A stretch of DNA of 7,651 nt from an uncultured bacterium. Its GTDB lineage: Bacteria; Verrucomicrobiota; Kiritimatiellia; RFP12; UBA1067. Every line of letters begins with the position of its first letter. Position 1 is the first letter of the stretch. The translations under genes and the position numbers were made by a program. The DNA is taken from contig CAMIVJ010000121.1 in NCBI GenBank assembly GCA_946401765.1, forward strand, positions 1 to 7,651, written 5' to 3'. The notes beneath the pieces are model-generated. The model was not told where the DNA came from. It searched no databases and worked only from the letters and a program-made list of their open reading frames with translations. Below, in pieces: positions 1 through 7,619 of the stretch.

Positions 1-727
1 GGATGATCGGAATCGAATGCGCCATGCACTCGCGCTGGCGGCGCGCCTCGTACTCAAGCGCGGCGTGGATGCCGCGGAAGGAGTTCATGTTCTTGATCTC
101 CACCTTCGTGCCGAGCTTCGTCTCGCCAACGGGTCGGATGGAGATGTTCACGTCGGAGCGCATGTTGCCCTCCTCGAGGTTGCAGTCGCTCACGCCCGCG
201 TACACAAGCATCTCCTTGAGAGCGGTGAGGTAGGCGATAGCCTCGTCGGCGCTGGCCATGTCGGGCTCAGAGACAATCTCCATGAGGGGAGTGCCGCCGC
301 GGTTGAAGTCAACGCCGGAGGTGGTGGCGTAGTGGTTGATCTTCGCCGCGTCCTCCTCGAGGTGGATGTGGTTGATGCGTATCGTCTTGGGGCCGTTCGG
401 CGTCTCGATCGTGACGCCGCCGCCAATGCAGAGGGGATTGCCGTTCTCGGAGATCTGGTAGTCCTTGGCCATGTCGGGGTAGAAGTAGTTCTTCCGGTCG
501 AACGTGGCGTGGCGGTTGATCTCGCAGCCGAGCATGAGGCCGCTCATCACCGTGAGCTTCACGGCCTCCTTGTTGATCATGGGCAGAGCGCCGGGATAGC
601 CAAGGCACACGGGGCAGACGTTGGTGTTCGGGTCGCAGCCTGTCTTCAGCAGACAGCCGCAGAACATCTTGGTGCGCGTCTTGAGCTGCACGTGCGTTTC
701 GAGGCCGATTGTGTTTTCGAAGTTCAT
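1..727 (-). CDS. gatB: Asp/Glu-tRNA amidotransferase subunit B, N-terminal half (partial)
   Basis: This is the tRNA-binding and kinase subunit of the cytoplasmic GatCAB complex. It activates the side-chain carboxylate of Glu-tRNA(Gln) or Asp-tRNA(Asn) with ATP before amidation. The frame opens at an ATG at 727 (MNFENTIGLETHVQLKT) and runs 242 codons to the window edge, about half of the usual roughly 475 residues; the C-terminal tRNA-binding helical and YqeY-like parts lie outside. Visible family marks are the start GLETHVQL with H12, a four-Cys zinc-site pattern (C23, C25, C38, C41 in FCGC and NVCPVCLG), FDRKNYFYPDMAKDYQIS at 76-93, HLEEDA at 122-127, and the GatB signature around 138-154 (GVDFNRGGTPLMEIVSE). 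The start lies 3 bp after the secretin stop, and a purine-rich AAGGA about 10 bases upstream, inside the secretin gene, can serve as ribosome binding site. Identity is certain; only completeness is lacking. Confidence 0.97.
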   Translation of the reverse strand, partial: MNFENTIGLETHVQLKTRTKMFCGCLLKTGCDPNTNVCPVCLGYPGALPMINKEAVKLTVMSGLMLGCEINRHATFDRKNYFYPDMAKDYQISENGNPLCIGGGVTIETPNGPKTIRINHIHLEEDAAKINHYATTSGVDFNRGGTPLMEIVSEPDMASADEAIAYLTALKEMLVYAGVSDCNLEEGNMRSDVNISIRPVGETKLGTKVEIKNMNSFRGIHAALEYEARRQRECMAHSIPII

Positions 728-730
728 CTG

Positions 731-2755
731 CTACTTTTCCTTCTCGTCCTTCTCGTCTTTGTCGTCCTTCGGATCGTCGGCGGGCCTGACGAACGGCATG
801 TGGAACACCGCCTTCTCAACGACGTTCGTCGCCAGCGGATCGCGGGCCTGCTCGTCGAGCGGACGCATGTCTAGCGCGGCTATGCCCTCGATGGCGTTGC
901 CCGTGCGGTCGCCGGGCTCCAGCTTGGCGCCCTGGGTGTACATGCGGCCCAGCACCGCGTTCTTGGGCACCCCCACGTCCTCCTTGATGTCGTGCGGATT
1001 GGCCATGCCCACCGTCACGAACACTAGTATCTCCTTCTGCACCTTCCTGCGGCTCTTGCTGCCGAAGAGCTTGTCGCCGATCCATGGAATGTCTCGCAGC
1101 CACGGGATGCCGGTATCCACCTGCTCCTCGGTGGTTTTGGAGAGGCCACCGATCACGGCGGTCGATCCTGCCTTGAGGGAGAAGTCCGTAACCAGGCGCT
1201 GCACGCTGATGATGGGATAGCGGCTGCCGGTGGTGCTGCTGTCGGCAGTGACCTCGCCGGCCTTCTCACTGATGGTGGGCACGATGGAGACGCTGATGAA
1301 GTCGTTGGACGTCACGCGCGGCGTCACTTCGAGGGATATGCCCCAGCTGAAGAACGCCTCCTTCGCGAACATGAGCTTGTCCTCGCCAGGTATCTGCACC
1401 ATCTTCATGTCGAGGTCGAGCGACTCGGCGTTGCCGTTCAGCGTGCGCTTGGCGGCGATCGCCACGTTTGGATACTTCTCAGTCATGTCCACCGTGGCCT
1501 GCTTGCCGCTCGCAACGATGATCTTTGGATTCGAGAATATCTTCGCGTCGCCGCTCGTGTCGAGCGCGCTGAGAACGAGCGACATGTCGGTGAACGAGAG
1601 AGTGCCCGAGAAGTACGTCACGCCGCCGTCTCGGCCGGTGTTGGTGGAAGTGGAGCTTGAGGTGGAGGTCGAAGTGTCGCCCGCAGCGCCCCCCTTCGTC
1701 TCGCTGAACGAGGAGGTCTTTGTGGACGTCTTTCCCGCAAGGCTGTAGTTCACCGTGTCGCCGGCCTTCGAAAGAGTGCGCGAATAGCTCTGCACGGCGT
1801 TGCCGATGTTTCTTCTGTCGATTCCGCCGCCGAACGACGCCGTGCCGCCCATTCCGTCGAGCATCGACCAGTCGATGCCTAGCTTGTGCACCGCCGAGTT
1901 CTGCAGCTCCACGAACCTCGCCTCGATGTAAACCTGCTTCGGCTCCACGTCTATCGCCGCTATAGCCTGCTCGCACGCATCGAGAATCACGCCAGGCGCC
2001 GTCACCATCACCGCATTCGCCTCGGGAAACGCCTGCGCTATGCGCGAGACCTTCCACACCGTGCCGAAGTCGCCGCTCCACATTGTGTTGAAGCGTTCGG
2101 CCACCTCGTTGGCGGAGGCGTAGTTGAGCTTGAACGTGCGCGTGGAAATGCGGTGGCGCCTCTCTGTGGCGGCCACCTTGTCGGCAGCCGTGTTCACGGC
2201 GTTCACGGCCTCCACCACCGCGTCGAGGGCAGCCTGCTTCACCGTGTCAGCCACTGCGGCCTGCACGATGTTCGTGACCTCGGAGGCCTGCACGCCGGCC
2301 GAGGCGGACGCAATCGCGGCGGCCGCCAAGACGTTCGTAGACGCCCCTTCCGCGATGACCATGGCATTCGTCGAGCCGGATGCGACCTCTGCCGCAACCA
2401 CCTTGGCGACGCCGTTCGAGACGGTGTAGTAGTCGTTCGTGGCCGAGACTACGGAATCGATCTCCGGTATCTTGGCCGCGATCTCGAGCAGGGCGACGAC
2501 GTTCGTGGACGTGGACGAGATTGCGATCTCATCCTTGTTCGTCGTCACCGTCACATCGTCCTTGTAAAGCATCCCCTTGGGCATCATCGCGGCCACTGCG
2601 TCGTTCGTGGCCTGCGCAACGAACACTGCGGCATTCGTGACCGCCGGCACAACGGGCTTCTCCTTCACGGAGTACTCGTCGTCGTCAGCCCGCGTGCACG
2701 AGCACGCGAGCGCAAGCGCGGCAAGCGCGGTTATGACTCCCTTCAGTCTCGTCAT
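731..2755 (-). CDS. secretin-domain outer-membrane protein, probable lipoprotein (GspD/PilQ-like)
   Basis: A 674-residue protein of the type II/III secretion and type IV pilus secretin superfamily, whose members form multimeric outer-membrane channels. Residues 1-20 are a signal peptide with hydrophobic core; ALAC-S-C at 15-20 gives a plausible but non-canonical lipobox (C18 or C20), so a liposecretin is possible. Residues 30-195 are Ala/Val-rich with recurring Thr-Asn. Residues 205-272 look like an N1-type ring domain (FKLNYASANEVAERF, ANAVMVTAPGVILDACEQAIAAIDV). The secretin core is about 274-583: VYIEARFVELQ, KIFSNPKIIVASGKQATV, GISLEVTPRV, LKAGSTAVIGGLSK, and the signature GIPWLRDIPWIGDKLF at 549-564. 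A Ser/Thr/Gly-rich insert sits at 341-378, and the protein ends in a Lys/Asp/Glu tail. No N0 domain or pilus/secretion partner genes are visible. It lies between gatA (34 bp) and gatB (3 bp). The exact secretion role cannot be assigned. Confidence 0.9.
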   Translation of the reverse strand: MTRLKGVITALAALALACSCTRADDDEYSVKEKPVVPAVTNAAVFVAQATNDAVAAMMPKGMLYKDDVTVTTNKDEIAISSTSTNVVALLEIAAKIPEIDSVVSATNDYYTVSNGVAKVVAAEVASGSTNAMVIAEGASTNVLAAAAIASASAGVQASEVTNIVQAAVADTVKQAALDAVVEAVNAVNTAADKVAATERRHRISTRTFKLNYASANEVAERFNTMWSGDFGTVWKVSRIAQAFPEANAVMVTAPGVILDACEQAIAAIDVEPKQVYIEARFVELQNSAVHKLGIDWSMLDGMGGTASFGGGIDRRNIGNAVQSYSRTLSKAGDTVNYSLAGKTSTKTSSFSETKGGAAGDTSTSTSSSTSTNTGRDGGVTYFSGTLSFTDMSLVLSALDTSGDAKIFSNPKIIVASGKQATVDMTEKYPNVAIAAKRTLNGNAESLDLDMKMVQIPGEDKLMFAKEAFFSWGISLEVTPRVTSNDFISVSIVPTISEKAGEVTADSSTTGSRYPIISVQRLVTDFSLKAGSTAVIGGLSKTTEEQVDTGIPWLRDIPWIGDKLFGSKSRRKVQKEILVFVTVGMANPHDIKEDVGVPKNAVLGRMYTQGAKLEPGDRTGNAIEGIAALDMRPLDEQARDPLATNVVEKAVFHMPFVRPADDPKDDKDEKDEKEK

Positions 2756-2789
2756 CTCGATTCCAACGCCCTTCTCCCCATTGAAAACA

Positions 2790-4214
<1,425 letters not shown>

Positions 4215-4227
4215 GTAGCAGGCTCTC

Positions 4228-4527
4228 CTAGCTTTCCGCCCCTTCGACGATTTTGGGAAGCATGAACTCGTCGCCCGTTCGGGCGGGCGCGTTCGCGAGA
4301 GCGTCCTCGCGCGGCATCGATGGACGCACCTCGTCTTCGCGAAGCGCGTTAACGATGGCCCGCCCGTGCATTGTAGGCGGCACGCCCTCCACGTCCACAG
4401 ACGAGATCTTCTCCACGTATCTGACAATATCCTCGAGCTGCGGCTGGAAAACTGCTTTTTCCTCATCGGTCAGCTCCAGCCGCGCCAGTTCCGCTACATA
4501 GGCGACATCAATTGCGGGTTTGTTCAT
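4228..4527 (-). CDS. gatC: Asp/Glu-tRNA amidotransferase subunit C
   Basis: GatC is the small subunit that wraps around GatA and stabilises the GatCAB complex. The 99-residue product has normal family length. Typical marks are the N-terminal helices VAYVAELARLELTDEE (9-24) and LEDIVRYVEKISSVDVEGVPP (31-51), and the C-terminal extended segment LREDEVRPSMPREDALANAP followed by GDEFMLPKIVE, which threads over GatA. It is the first gene of the gat unit. No Shine-Dalgarno-like sequence precedes the ATG. A TATACT -10 box ends only 7 bases upstream, so translation from a leaderless or nearly leaderless transcript is likely (inference). Confidence 0.96.
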   Translation of the reverse strand: MNKPAIDVAYVAELARLELTDEEKAVFQPQLEDIVRYVEKISSVDVEGVPPTMHGRAIVNALREDEVRPSMPREDALANAPARTGDEFMLPKIVEGAES

Positions 4528-4621
4528 GGTGTGTAGTATAGCATAAAAAGTGCCTAGTGCCTAGTACCGAGTGCCTGGCGGTCAATGCACGCATGATGCT
4601 GCTTGTGATCGATGTTGCCAT
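4508..4621 (-). CDS. possible 37-residue small ORF upstream of and overlapping gatC
   Basis: An ATG at 4621 is preceded by a strong Shine-Dalgarno sequence AGGGAGG (4627-4633) with a 5-base spacer. The frame runs 37 codons (beginning MATSITSSIMRALTARHS) across the heptamer repeat and ends at a TGA inside gatC, overlapping its first codons in another frame. I recognise no family. The middle residues simply translate the heptamer repeat, which argues against a conserved protein. It may be a leader peptide, a remnant of a lost gene, or a chance ORF behind a chance SD. It is listed because the ribosome binding site is better than that of gatC itself. Confidence 0.2.
   Translation of the reverse strand: MATSITSSIMRALTARHSVLGTRHFLCYTTHHEQTRN
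4535..4563 (-). promoter_or_regulatory. putative sigma70-type promoter for gatC
   Basis: On the minus strand, TATACT (4535-4540) matches the -10 consensus at 5 of 6 bases. A weaker TAGGCA (4558-4563, 4 of 6 against TTGACA) lies 17 bases upstream, within the second unit of the heptamer repeat. The predicted transcription start falls at or next to the gatC ATG (4527). This is motif reading only. Confidence 0.45.
4549..4576. repeat. 7-bp tandem repeat, four units (AGTGCCT)
   Basis: Four head-to-tail heptamers: AGTGCCT, AGTGCCT, AGTACCG, AGTGCCT. Units 1, 2 and 4 are identical and unit 3 differs at two bases. It resembles the short tandemly repeated heptamers (STRRs) known from intergenic regions of cyanobacteria and other bacteria. 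It sits in the 132-bp gap before gatC and overlaps the putative -35 box. Confidence 0.8.
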
Positions 4622-4659
4622 AGGCACCTCCCTTTAACTGATGTTTTACAAGAATGCAA

Positions 4660-6108
4660 CTAGACTTTGCGGACGTCGAAGCTGCGGGCGATCGCGGCGC
4701 GCGCCTCGGCGAGGTCCTTGAACTCTCCGCCGGCTATGAACTGCACTACGAGGTTTCCGATGGCGGTGCCTTCGGTGGGGCCGGCAAACACCTCAAGACC
4801 CGTGGCCTTCGCGGTGAGGGCGTTGAGATAGCCGTCCTTCGAGCCGCCGCCCACGATGTTGACGGAAGTATACGCCTTGCCGGTGATCTTCGAGAGGCTC
4901 GCAATCATCTTGGCATAGCAGTCGGCAAGCGACGCATAGACGCACTGCAGCAGCTCACCCACGGTGGACGGCTTCACGTCGGCCGCCGCAATCACCTCGG
5001 CGATCATCGAGTCGGGCGAGAGGAAGCGCGCGTCATTGGCGTCAACGCGCCCCGCGAACGAGGAAGCCGCCTTGGCGGCGGTCTCAAGGTCGTTGAACGA
5101 ATACTTCCTGCCCTTCTCGTAGTCGGAAAGAGTCCAGCCGGCAGTGGCGCCTTTGCCCTCCACGTACTCAACGCCGTTGAGCTCGCGGCGTATGGACTGG
5201 ATCATCCAGAGCCCCATGATGTTCTTGAGGAAGCGGAAGCGGTACCACGCGCCGCCTTCGTTCGTGAAGTTTGCTGCCATCGCTTCGGGCGTCGTGACGG
5301 GCTCGGCATTCTCCACGCCGAGAAGCGACCACGTGCCGCTCGAGATGTACACGGCCTTGTCGTCGCGCGCCGGCACGGCGAGGAAGGCGCTCCCCGTGTC
5401 GTGCGTGGCAGGCAGCACCACCTGCGCGTCGAAGCCCACCTTCTCCTGGACGGCGGCGGAGAGGCTGCCCAATACGGCGCCGGGCATCTCAAGCGCGCCG
5501 AAGATGCGGCGAGGAAGACCAAGACGGTCTATAACCTCCCAGTCCCAGTCCTTCGCGACGGCGTTCACGAGGTTGCCGGTGGTGGCGTTCGTGTATTCGT
5601 TGGCCATACGCCCGGTGAGTACGTAGTTCAGGTAGTCTGGCACCATCAAGAGACGCTCGGCCTTCTCGATCTGCTCGGGATGCTCCTTCTTGAGGGCGGC
5701 AAGCTGGTAGATGGTATTGAAGAGCATCTTCTGGATGCCGCAGCGCGAGTAGAGCTCCTCGCGGGGCACCACGGCCTCGACGAGGGCATCGGCTCCCTCG
5801 GTGCGGGAGTCTCGGTACGCCACCATGTCGGAGCATGGGTGGCCATCTTCGCCTACAAGCACGAAGTCGACGCCCCAAGTGTCAATGCCAATGGTAGAGG
5901 GAATCTTGCCGAGTTCCTTGCACTTGGCGATTCCCTCGACCACGCTCTTCGCGAGAGCCGTGTAGTCCCAGCAGTCGTGTCCGTTCAGGCGCACCTGCGC
6001 GTTGTCGAAGCGGTACACCTCTTCGAGCACGATCTTTCCGTCCACGACGCTGCCGAGGATGTGGCGTCCACTCGAGGCGCCGATGTCTATTGCGAGATGA
6101 TAGTTCAT
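4660..6108 (-). CDS. rhaB: rhamnulokinase (FGGY carbohydrate kinase)
   Basis: RhaB phosphorylates L-rhamnulose to L-rhamnulose 1-phosphate with ATP, the second step of cytoplasmic L-rhamnose catabolism. The product is 482 residues (E. coli RhaB is 489) and matches it closely at many remembered blocks: IDIGASSGR (7-15, N-terminal phosphate loop), GIDTWGVDFVLV (74-85), AYRDSRT (97-103), LFNTIYQL, EYTNATT, THDTGSA with the predicted catalytic base D237, SSGTWSLLG (256-264), NFTNEGG and LKNIMGLWMIQ (294-304), and the C-terminal ATP loop IVGGGSKDGYLN. The start at 6108 is preceded by AAGGAG with an 8-base spacer. It lies 42 bp after the oxidoreductase gene, probably in the same transcript. No rhaA, rhaD or regulator is in the window. 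A related FGGY substrate such as L-fuculose is less likely given the strong RhaB-type motifs. Confidence 0.93.
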   Translation of the reverse strand: MNYHLAIDIGASSGRHILGSVVDGKIVLEEVYRFDNAQVRLNGHDCWDYTALAKSVVEGIAKCKELGKIPSTIGIDTWGVDFVLVGEDGHPCSDMVAYRDSRTEGADALVEAVVPREELYSRCGIQKMLFNTIYQLAALKKEHPEQIEKAERLLMVPDYLNYVLTGRMANEYTNATTGNLVNAVAKDWDWEVIDRLGLPRRIFGALEMPGAVLGSLSAAVQEKVGFDAQVVLPATHDTGSAFLAVPARDDKAVYISSGTWSLLGVENAEPVTTPEAMAANFTNEGGAWYRFRFLKNIMGLWMIQSIRRELNGVEYVEGKGATAGWTLSDYEKGRKYSFNDLETAAKAASSFAGRVDANDARFLSPDSMIAEVIAAADVKPSTVGELLQCVYASLADCYAKMIASLSKITGKAYTSVNIVGGGSKDGYLNALTAKATGLEVFAGPTEGTAIGNLVVQFIAGGEFKDLAEARAAIARSFDVRKV

Positions 6109-6150
6109 TTTTTCTGCTCCTTTTCGATGTCTTCAATGTCAATGCTGCGC

Positions 6151-7581
6151 TCAGGCCATGCCGAGCTCCTTCAGATGCTGCTTCACGCCGAAGCCGTCGC
6201 GTTCCTCGCGAAACAACATGGCGTTCGCCTGCGCGTCGTCCACGAACCGCTCCGCCTTCGCGTCCCACTTGAGCTTCCGGCCAAGCTTCATCGCCATGTA
6301 GCCGAGAACGCACGCCGTCGAGGTGCGCTGCGCCTCTTCGAGGGGCATTGCAAGCGGACCGCGCGTGCGCATCTCCTCCACCCATTCGCGGTTGTGTTCC
6401 ATCGGGCGCAGAAGCGGCTTTGCCGCAGGCGCCTCTATGATGCCCTTGCGGCTGGCGGCAATGGGCATGCCGGCCACCTTGTCGGCCGAGACGCCCACGG
6501 GGTCGCTCTTCGTCTGCTTCCCCGCGAAGCCGCAGAACACCCAGTCGCCCTTCTCGCCGACGAACCGCACGCCGCATGGGTACTTGCGGGTGGACGCCAT
6601 CTTGATCTCAGCGCCGGAAGCATACTTCCACGTGATGTCGCAGTCGCCATGCACGTCCCACAGCCTGCGCTTTGGATACACGCACGTGCCCTCAACCGAG
6701 ACGGGTCCGCCCAGCTCCTCGCCGAGTCCTCTGATCGCGGTGTCCATATGGTGCGCGCCCCAGTTGGCGACCATGCCCATCGTGTACAGCTGTATCGTCA
6801 TCCATGCGGGGCGCGCGTAGTTCATCGCGCCGTTCTTGCCGCGCTGGTGGCAGCGCAGGCGCGTGAACGGCACGACGGGCGTCGAGCCAAGCCACATGTT
6901 CCAGTCGAACTCGGCGGGCACAGGCTCCTCGAGTGGGAAATTGTACTCCTTCGGATCGTCCGGCACGCCCACCTCAACGCGAACCACCTTGCCGATGCGG
7001 CCCTCGCGCACGCACTCGACGGCGTGGATGAAGTTCTCCTCCGTGCGCTGCTGCGTGCCCGTTCGGAGGATGCGGCCATACTTCTTCGCGGCGGTGAGGA
7101 TGGCGCGCCCCTCGCCTATTGTCAGCGCCATAGGCTTTTGCAGGAAGACGTCCTTCCCCGCACGGCAGGCCTCAATCGCCATCTGCGCATGCCAGAAGTC
7201 GGGCGTGGCGATCAGCACTCCGTCGATCGCGGGATCTGCGAGCAGTCGGCGGTAGTCCTGAAAGCAGCGCTTGTCGGCTACTAGGTCGCGTCCCTGCATG
7301 TCCTTCCCGGCGAGCTTCTGTCTCATGCTCCGAACGCGCGTGAGGTCGACGTCCGAGAGCGCGATGAAGTCGCATATCGCCTTGCCGCCCTGCTTCAGGC
7401 ACGACGGCACGTTGTATACGTGCGCGATGCGTCCGCATCCGATCACGCCGAGGGCGATCTTGTTGGACGGCGCCTCCTTGCCGAGAACGCTAGCCGGCAC
7501 AAGCGCGGGAACTGCGCCAGCCGCCAGCATCCCCGCGATTCCGCTCGCCGAACTCCTGCAGAATTCAAGTCTTGTCACCAT
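6151..7581 (-). CDS. Gfo/Idh/MocA family oxidoreductase with Tat-like signal
   Basis: A 476-residue NAD(P)-dependent sugar or inositol dehydrogenase-like protein. Residues 1-35 form an export signal (TRLEFCRSS, then a hydrophobic AGMLAAGAVPALVPA), but the usual twin Arg is Arg-Leu. The Rossmann fold begins at KIALGVIGCGRIA (41-53), followed by ALSDVD (74-79), GVLIATPDFWHAQMAIEA, and FLQKPMAL, where QKP with K149 replaces the commoner EKP. NWGAHHMDTAIRGLG (273-287) carries the His residues expected in the substrate site. The C-terminal half has the style of planctomycete/verrucomicrobial exported members. It lacks the HGLGP-type segment I associate with GH109 glycosidases. AGGAG at 7591-7595 with a 9-base spacer supports the ATG at 7581. 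Its substrate is unknown; the neighbouring rhaB suggests deoxysugar or glycan use. The first codons lie next to an adapter artefact, so base accuracy there is uncertain. Confidence 0.88.
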   Translation of the reverse strand: MVTRLEFCRSSASGIAGMLAAGAVPALVPASVLGKEAPSNKIALGVIGCGRIAHVYNVPSCLKQGGKAICDFIALSDVDLTRVRSMRQKLAGKDMQGRDLVADKRCFQDYRRLLADPAIDGVLIATPDFWHAQMAIEACRAGKDVFLQKPMALTIGEGRAILTAAKKYGRILRTGTQQRTEENFIHAVECVREGRIGKVVRVEVGVPDDPKEYNFPLEEPVPAEFDWNMWLGSTPVVPFTRLRCHQRGKNGAMNYARPAWMTIQLYTMGMVANWGAHHMDTAIRGLGEELGGPVSVEGTCVYPKRRLWDVHGDCDITWKYASGAEIKMASTRKYPCGVRFVGEKGDWVFCGFAGKQTKSDPVGVSADKVAGMPIAASRKGIIEAPAAKPLLRPMEHNREWVEEMRTRGPLAMPLEEAQRTSTACVLGYMAMKLGRKLKWDAKAERFVDDAQANAMLFREERDGFGVKQHLKELGMA

Positions 7582-7595
7582 GTTTGTAGTCTCCT
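7561..7595. repeat. 35-bp direct repeat, copy 1 (genuine genomic copy)
   Basis: This contains the first codons and SD of the oxidoreductase gene. The same 35 bases recur exactly at 7617-7651 after the adapter. Confidence 0.95.
7591..7595 (-). promoter_or_regulatory. Shine-Dalgarno site of the oxidoreductase gene
   Basis: AGGAG on the minus strand, 9 bases before the ATG at 7581, decides the start. It is the last base run before the adapter sequence begins, so nothing upstream of it (promoter, preceding gene) can be trusted from this contig. Confidence 0.6.
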
Positions 7596-7619
7596 AGATC
7601 GGAAGAGCACACGTCTGAA
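7596..7619 (+). other. Illumina TruSeq adapter sequence (contamination)
   Basis: The stretch starting AGATCGGAAGAGCACACGTC at 7596 is identical for 24 bases to the start of the standard TruSeq read-through adapter. It is not biological. Its last three bases overlap the start of the second copy of the 35-bp repeat. Confidence 0.97.

Larger units (their letters stand above)
4528..4659. other. 132-bp gap between rhaB and gatC
   Basis: The longest untranslated stretch. It holds the heptamer repeat, the gatC promoter and most of the possible small ORF. On the minus strand GTGCCTA (4621-4627) could pair with TAGGCAC (4550-4556), which is followed at once by five T. The loop of about 64 bases is long for an intrinsic terminator, and no clear rhaB terminator is seen. 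Confidence 0.5.

Noticed and set aside
17..874. A 285-codon plus-strand open frame opposite gatB
   Set aside because: Val/His/Arg-rich shadow translation of the gatB complement; gatB motifs on the minus strand are unambiguous.
4215..4466. Upstream extension of the gatA frame
   Set aside because: It overlaps gatC in another frame and the translation is Arg/Ser-rich with no GatA similarity; the ATG at 4214 has a good SD.
4549..4576. Heptamer array as a CRISPR-like array
   Set aside because: Units are only 7 bp and contiguous with no spacers; this is a short tandem repeat.
4654..7284. An 876-codon open frame on the plus strand opposite rhaB and the oxidoreductase
   Set aside because: It is antisense to two well-recognised genes, has a His/Arg/Leu/Ala-rich composition typical of the reverse strand of GC-rich genes, and shows no family motif.
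6151..7581. Oxidoreductase gene as a GH109 NAD-dependent glycosidase
   Set aside because: The Rossmann and QKP motifs fit the wider Gfo/Idh/MocA family, but the HGLGP-type segment I associate with GH109 is absent (WGAHHMDT instead).
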